64,000 nucleotides of DNA, taken from the NCBI RefSeq assembly GCF_001654915.1, contig NZ_LXEQ01000045.1; one strand, given 5' to 3'. Below, piece by piece: positions 61,123-64,000 of this stretch (positions within the stretch are counted from its first letter, which is position 1; each line of letters starts with the position of its first letter). The DNA is from Buttiauxella ferragutiae. GTDB lineage: Bacteria; Pseudomonadota; Gammaproteobacteria; Enterobacterales; Enterobacteriaceae. The position numbers were made by a program, and so were the translations under genes. The notes under the pieces are model-generated. The model made no database searches and was not told the origin of the DNA. It was given only the letters and a program-made list of their open reading frames with translations.

Positions 61123-61698
61123 ATGTCGTCACAGTTAAAAAGCTGGTCTGTCTGGCATCGTGGAAGGCATGTCATTAACGCTGTGGAATATCGGGCACCC
61201 GATTTAGTGATTAAAACATCGGAGTATTTTGCGGGTCATATGGATGGCCCGCGAATTACTGATGATGGTATGCAGGCACTAACCGCCGGCTTGAGGATCC
61301 GTGGCGCTAATTTTGATGATTTTGCCGCCATAGGCTTCAGGCCATTTGTTAGCACAAGACTTGTTATTCGTGAAGGTTATCTTGGTTCCGGCGGGGTTTC
61401 TGGTATTGAAGATGAAATCGAGGGATTTATATCAAGAAGCTCTTCCGACCCAACGGGAAGTACTGGGCGTGCGAATAAATCAACCTCAATAGAAATAGCG
61501 CTCAGTTATTACAGGCGTTCAGTAAACGGAAAAGAGAAGGTACTGTTAATACCAGGCGAAGGCGTAAGGCGGATAAATGGGATCGATACGCTTAATATCG
61601 TTTCATTAATGGTTTATCTGAGTTCAGTTCCTGGCGGTATTGATGGCATCGACTTCAGGAGTTTGACGCTATCTGATTTGATCGGGGAGGGTTTCTGA
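61123..61698 (+). CDS. Second tail-tube-like protein
   Basis: 191 residues clearly related to the tube protein at 58502. Both share W-x-x-x-R/G-x-H-V, the AGHMD-x-P segment, DDGM-x-A, GF, VREGY, IE/D-D-x-x-EG-I/F-x-R, a T-x-R-x-x-KS pattern, the Y-R motif, GKE-V and GVRRING-D. The C-terminus has about 30 extra residues. AGGATGAT precedes ATG 61123. Encoded between the tape measure and gpU, it is well placed to be a tube-initiator or adaptor at the baseplate, but this is inference. Confidence 0.8.
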   Translation: MSSQLKSWSVWHRGRHVINAVEYRAPDLVIKTSEYFAGHMDGPRITDDGMQALTAGLRIRGANFDDFAAIGFRPFVSTRLVIREGYLGSGGVSGIEDEIEGFISRSSSDPTGSTGRANKSTSIEIALSYYRRSVNGKEKVLLIPGEGVRRINGIDTLNIVSLMVYLSSVPGGIDGIDFRSLTLSDLIGEGF

Positions 61699-62201
61699 TG
61701 GATATTTTTGGCCTGGCGAAAGTTGCGACCGGTGACGCTTTTGCCCTTCTTGATATTGGCGTAAAGCATAATTTTAAGACGATGATGACCCTCGGTGATT
61801 TTAATTTCAATATCGATGATGCGACCTATCAGAGCATCCAGCGGTCATTGTCCTGGCGCTGGGTGGAGCAGCAGCGCTTTGGCCAGCGTGACAGCCTCCA
61901 GTACACAGGAAAGTCCACACCGACAATCTCTTTTTCAGGTGAGGTGTATACGGATAATCGCCGGATATCCCCGAAAGTAAGCAAGATGTTTGTAGGGACT
62001 CAACCGGTCAATGAACTGAGCCTTCTGGGTGATGTAACCACGCCCAAACTCCTGATATCCGGCACAGGTGAGATTCTGGGATATTGGGTGGTATCTGAGT
62101 TCTCCGATACGGCAGACAGGTTTTTAATGGCCGGAATACCAAAACATCAGCAATTTACGATGGCGATAAAATATTATGGTGACAATATATATAACCCGTG
62201 A
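61698..62201 (+). CDS. Tail protein U
   Basis: 167 residues of the P2 gpU family: MTLGDFNFNIDDATYQSIQRSLSWRWVEQQRFGQRDSLQYTGKSTPTISFSGEVY is characteristic. It is essential for P2 tail assembly near the hub. It overlaps neighbours by 1 bp upstream and 26 bp downstream. Confidence 0.92.
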   Translation: MDIFGLAKVATGDAFALLDIGVKHNFKTMMTLGDFNFNIDDATYQSIQRSLSWRWVEQQRFGQRDSLQYTGKSTPTISFSGEVYTDNRRISPKVSKMFVGTQPVNELSLLGDVTTPKLLISGTGEILGYWVVSEFSDTADRFLMAGIPKHQQFTMAIKYYGDNIYNP

Positions 62202-62379
62202 TGGTGATATGCTTGATGAAATATGCTGGCGGTTTTACGGAGATACGAAAAACTTAGTTGATGTATTCAATGCTAATCCCGGGCTTTCTGATCTCGGAAA
62301 TTATTACGAGGCTGGCATTGAAATAAAACTCCCTGTCATTGCTGAAGAACCCACAATATATACCCCGTCGTTATGGTGA
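62176..62379 (+). CDS. Tail protein X (LysM-like)
   Basis: 67 residues: TRDGDMLDEICWRFYGDTKNLVDVFNANPGLSDLG matches the P2 gpX family with its LysM-like fold. It contributes to the baseplate hub. In P2 the X gene is placed near the lysis genes; here it sits between U and D. Confidence 0.9.
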   Translation: MVTIYITRDGDMLDEICWRFYGDTKNLVDVFNANPGLSDLGNYYEAGIEIKLPVIAEEPTIYTPSLW

Positions 62380-62383
62380 TCCC

Positions 62384-63466
62384 ATGAATAACGTTAATCC
62401 CAGTTTGCCCACATTTTCATTAGTCGCTGAAGATAAAAATATTACTCAAGAGGTCGCAAAATATCTCACCGACCTGACATTGACTGATTACGGGGCAACC
62501 GGAGACGATCCTCAATCAGACAAGCTGACTATCAACCTGGTTTCGCCGACGATGATGCTGCCATCAAAAGGTGCAAAATTAAAACTGGCTATCGGGTTCG
62601 ATGAGTTTCTGGTGGAAAAGGGGACTTTTGTTGTTGATTCAGTCTCTCTGCAGGGACCGCCGCGAGCCATCACTATCAGCGCGCTGGCTGTGCCCAGTAG
62701 CAACACACTGCATCCGTATAATATGCAGAGCCAGAAAACTCGCTCATGGGAGAATGTCAGTATTGGTGAGATTGTCAGAACCATTGCGGCAGAAAATGGA
62801 CTTTTATCCAGCATATCACCGGAGCTTAACAACCTGATGCCCGGGCATCTTGATCAGCTCTATGAAAACGATGCTGAATTCCTGGCAAAACTGGCGCGGC
62901 AATACAACGCCATCAGTAAAGCGACTGGCGGATATCAGGTCTTTATGGTGCAGGGGACAGGAAGGTCAGCCAGTGGTAACCCACTACCAGAAGTGACCGT
63001 AACACCCTCAGGGAGGACATACTGGCAGTTTGCGCACCGCAGTAAAGCCAGTACTCCTTCAAAGACGGCGGCAGGAAATGGTGGCACTCTGCTGGTACCT
63101 TATATCGATGCGCAGACAGGCGAACACAAAGTACTGAGGCATGGCTCCGGGATGCCCGAAATACCGTCTGGTTTTACTCAGCCAAGTCGTCAGGCTGCAG
63201 AGGCGTTTATACGGTCACGACAGCAAGATGCAGAGCGAGTCGCCGCGAACACCAGCCAGACAAAGTCAAAGCCCGAACCTGACTACCTTATTTCGATGTC
63301 CATCACGCAGCCTGCCACGCCTGAACTACTGGCACTGACCCCGGAGAGCACCGTCACCACTGAGGGTTTTGATCCACAGGCAGACTGCAACTGGGTTGTC
63401 GATAATGTTGCCTTTTTTTTGTCACCCTATGAGGGAATGTTGGTCAGTATCGAGCTGAAGAAGTAA
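62384..63466 (+). CDS. Baseplate hub protein D (gp27-like)
   Basis: 360 residues of the P2 gpD / phage late control D family (LTDLTLTDYGATGDDPQSDKLTINL, MPGHLDQLYENDAEFLAKLARQYNAISKATGGYQVFM). It forms the trimeric hub that carries the V spike. The start ATG 62384 follows GGTGA; the open frame extends slightly upstream into X. It is the last tail gene. Confidence 0.93.
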   Translation: MNNVNPSLPTFSLVAEDKNITQEVAKYLTDLTLTDYGATGDDPQSDKLTINLVSPTMMLPSKGAKLKLAIGFDEFLVEKGTFVVDSVSLQGPPRAITISALAVPSSNTLHPYNMQSQKTRSWENVSIGEIVRTIAAENGLLSSISPELNNLMPGHLDQLYENDAEFLAKLARQYNAISKATGGYQVFMVQGTGRSASGNPLPEVTVTPSGRTYWQFAHRSKASTPSKTAAGNGGTLLVPYIDAQTGEHKVLRHGSGMPEIPSGFTQPSRQAAEAFIRSRQQDAERVAANTSQTKSKPEPDYLISMSITQPATPELLALTPESTVTTEGFDPQADCNWVVDNVAFFLSPYEGMLVSIELKK

Positions 63467-63606
63467 TCACAAACTATTCGGGAGGCTCATTCCGAAAAAT
63501 TTACACAGCGATTAATCCTTTCATCAGTAAAGCCCTTTATCCCCTTTTGCTCAGGACCACGTCAGCCAGGTACACCGGATCGCTTGATCAGTTTCATTGA
63601 TAGATA

Positions 63607-63626
63607 TACTGTATATAAACACAGTA
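63607..63626. promoter_or_regulatory. LexA (SOS) box of the prophage umuD gene
   Basis: TACTGTATATAAACACAGTA contains CTG-N10-CAG and is close to the ideal SOS box; it lies 17 bp before umuD. Confidence 0.92.
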
Positions 63627-63643
63627 TTTGTTGGGGCTATCTT

Positions 63644-64000
63644 ATGGAATTTATCAATCCGGTATTACTGCGGGAAGTTATTACGTTACCTCTGTTCAGT
63701 GACCCGGTACCGTGTGGGTTTCCATCTCCGGCCCAGGACTACATCGAGCAACGCTTAGACATTCATGACCTGGTTGTTAAGCATCCCAGCGCCACTTACT
63801 TTGTGCGAGCTGCGGGGGATTCGATGATAGAAGGGGGGATTAACGACACTGATTTACTGGTCGTTGATTGCTCCCGTACAGCTGAACATAACGACATCGT
63901 GGTGGCATCAGTAGATGGCGAGTTTACGGTTAAACGGCTGCAACTTCGTCCCACTGTACAGCTTAACCCAATGAACAGCGCATACTCTCCGATCCTCATC
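63644..64000 (+). CDS. umuD: UmuD-like SOS mutagenesis protein (right end cut by window)
   Basis: 119 of the expected 139 residues or so are visible. The self-cleavage site is Cys-Gly in VPCGFPSP, the catalytic serine is in AAGDSMIEGGI and the lysine in FTVKRL. Cleaved UmuD' joins UmuC as polymerase V for translesion synthesis. The gene lies downstream of the last tail gene with its own SOS promoter, so it is prophage cargo. A umuC partner would be expected to the right. Confidence 0.92.
   Translation, partial: MEFINPVLLREVITLPLFSDPVPCGFPSPAQDYIEQRLDIHDLVVKHPSATYFVRAAGDSMIEGGINDTDLLVVDCSRTAEHNDIVVASVDGEFTVKRLQLRPTVQLNPMNSAYSPILI

Larger units (their letters stand above)
25028..64000. mobile_element. 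Prophage, lambda-type head and P2-type contractile tail, right end outside window
   Basis: The element runs from the 3' end of sdsR through integrase, immunity, replication, cos, head and tail genes to a umuD homologue at the right edge. The head genes are of lambda type, in lambda order. The tail genes are of P2 (myovirus) type, in P2-like order. Accessory genes include an autotransporter cassette and a lipoprotein. The structural frames look intact; the only obvious gap in a functional set is the lysis region, where a holin but no endolysin is seen. Confidence 0.93.

Noticed and set aside
25028..64000. CRISPR arrays or insertion sequences
   Set aside because: No regularly spaced repeats with unique spacers and no transposase-like proteins were found; the only direct tandem repeats are the short units by attL and irregular ones in the replication gene.

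Overview
The window is enterobacterial DNA. Its first 25 kb matches the Escherichia/Salmonella chromosome gene for gene (yebC-ruvCAB-znuBCA-mepM-lpxM-pykA-hexR-zwf-edd-eda-purT-yebG-yebE-ptrB-exoX-yobB-holE-yobA-yebZ-yebY-sdsR), with protein lengths at or near the E. coli values. yebB and yebF are missing at their usual places, and a dispersed palindromic repeat of about 120 bp lies between genes. This points to a member of Enterobacteriaceae other than E. coli; I cannot name the genus from sequence alone. Control sites can be read directly: LexA boxes for ruvAB and yebG, a Zur box between znuA and znuCB, a HexR box before zwf, a GntR box before edd and a PurR box before purT. One small accessory insertion, a symE remnant plus a TacA/TacT-type toxin-antitoxin pair, sits between ruvB and znuB.

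From the 3' end of the small RNA gene sdsR (about 25.03 kb) to the right edge the DNA is a prophage of at least 39 kb whose right end lies outside the window. The left arm is a leftward operon: integrase, excisionase, a 28-residue membrane peptide, several small proteins, a large 576-residue protein and a Kil-like peptide. A very stable, multi-branched inverted-repeat element lies just upstream of the Kil-like gene. The immunity region is of the DicA/DicC type, with two divergent promoters and matching 16-bp palindromic operators, followed by a YdaT-like regulator and a replication initiator.

Where a helicase loader and nin genes would be expected there is an insertion of about 5 kb unrelated to phage growth: a LysR regulator, a classical autotransporter adhesin and a LuxR-type regulator. 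The late control region follows: Ref-like nuclease, YlcG, a DUF1133 Q-like antiterminator, a structured intergenic region, a DNA methyltransferase, an orphan XRE protein and a holin. No endolysin is visible.

The structural genes are a clean mosaic. A lambda-type cos site and head module (Nu1, A, W, B, C/Nu3, D, E, FI, FII, Z) is joined to a P2-type contractile tail module (V, W, J, I, H, G, sheath, tube, E/E', T, U, X, D). Two additions stand out in the tail module: a lipoprotein gene between V and W, and a second tail-tube-like protein encoded right after the tape measure. The window ends inside an SOS-controlled umuD homologue.
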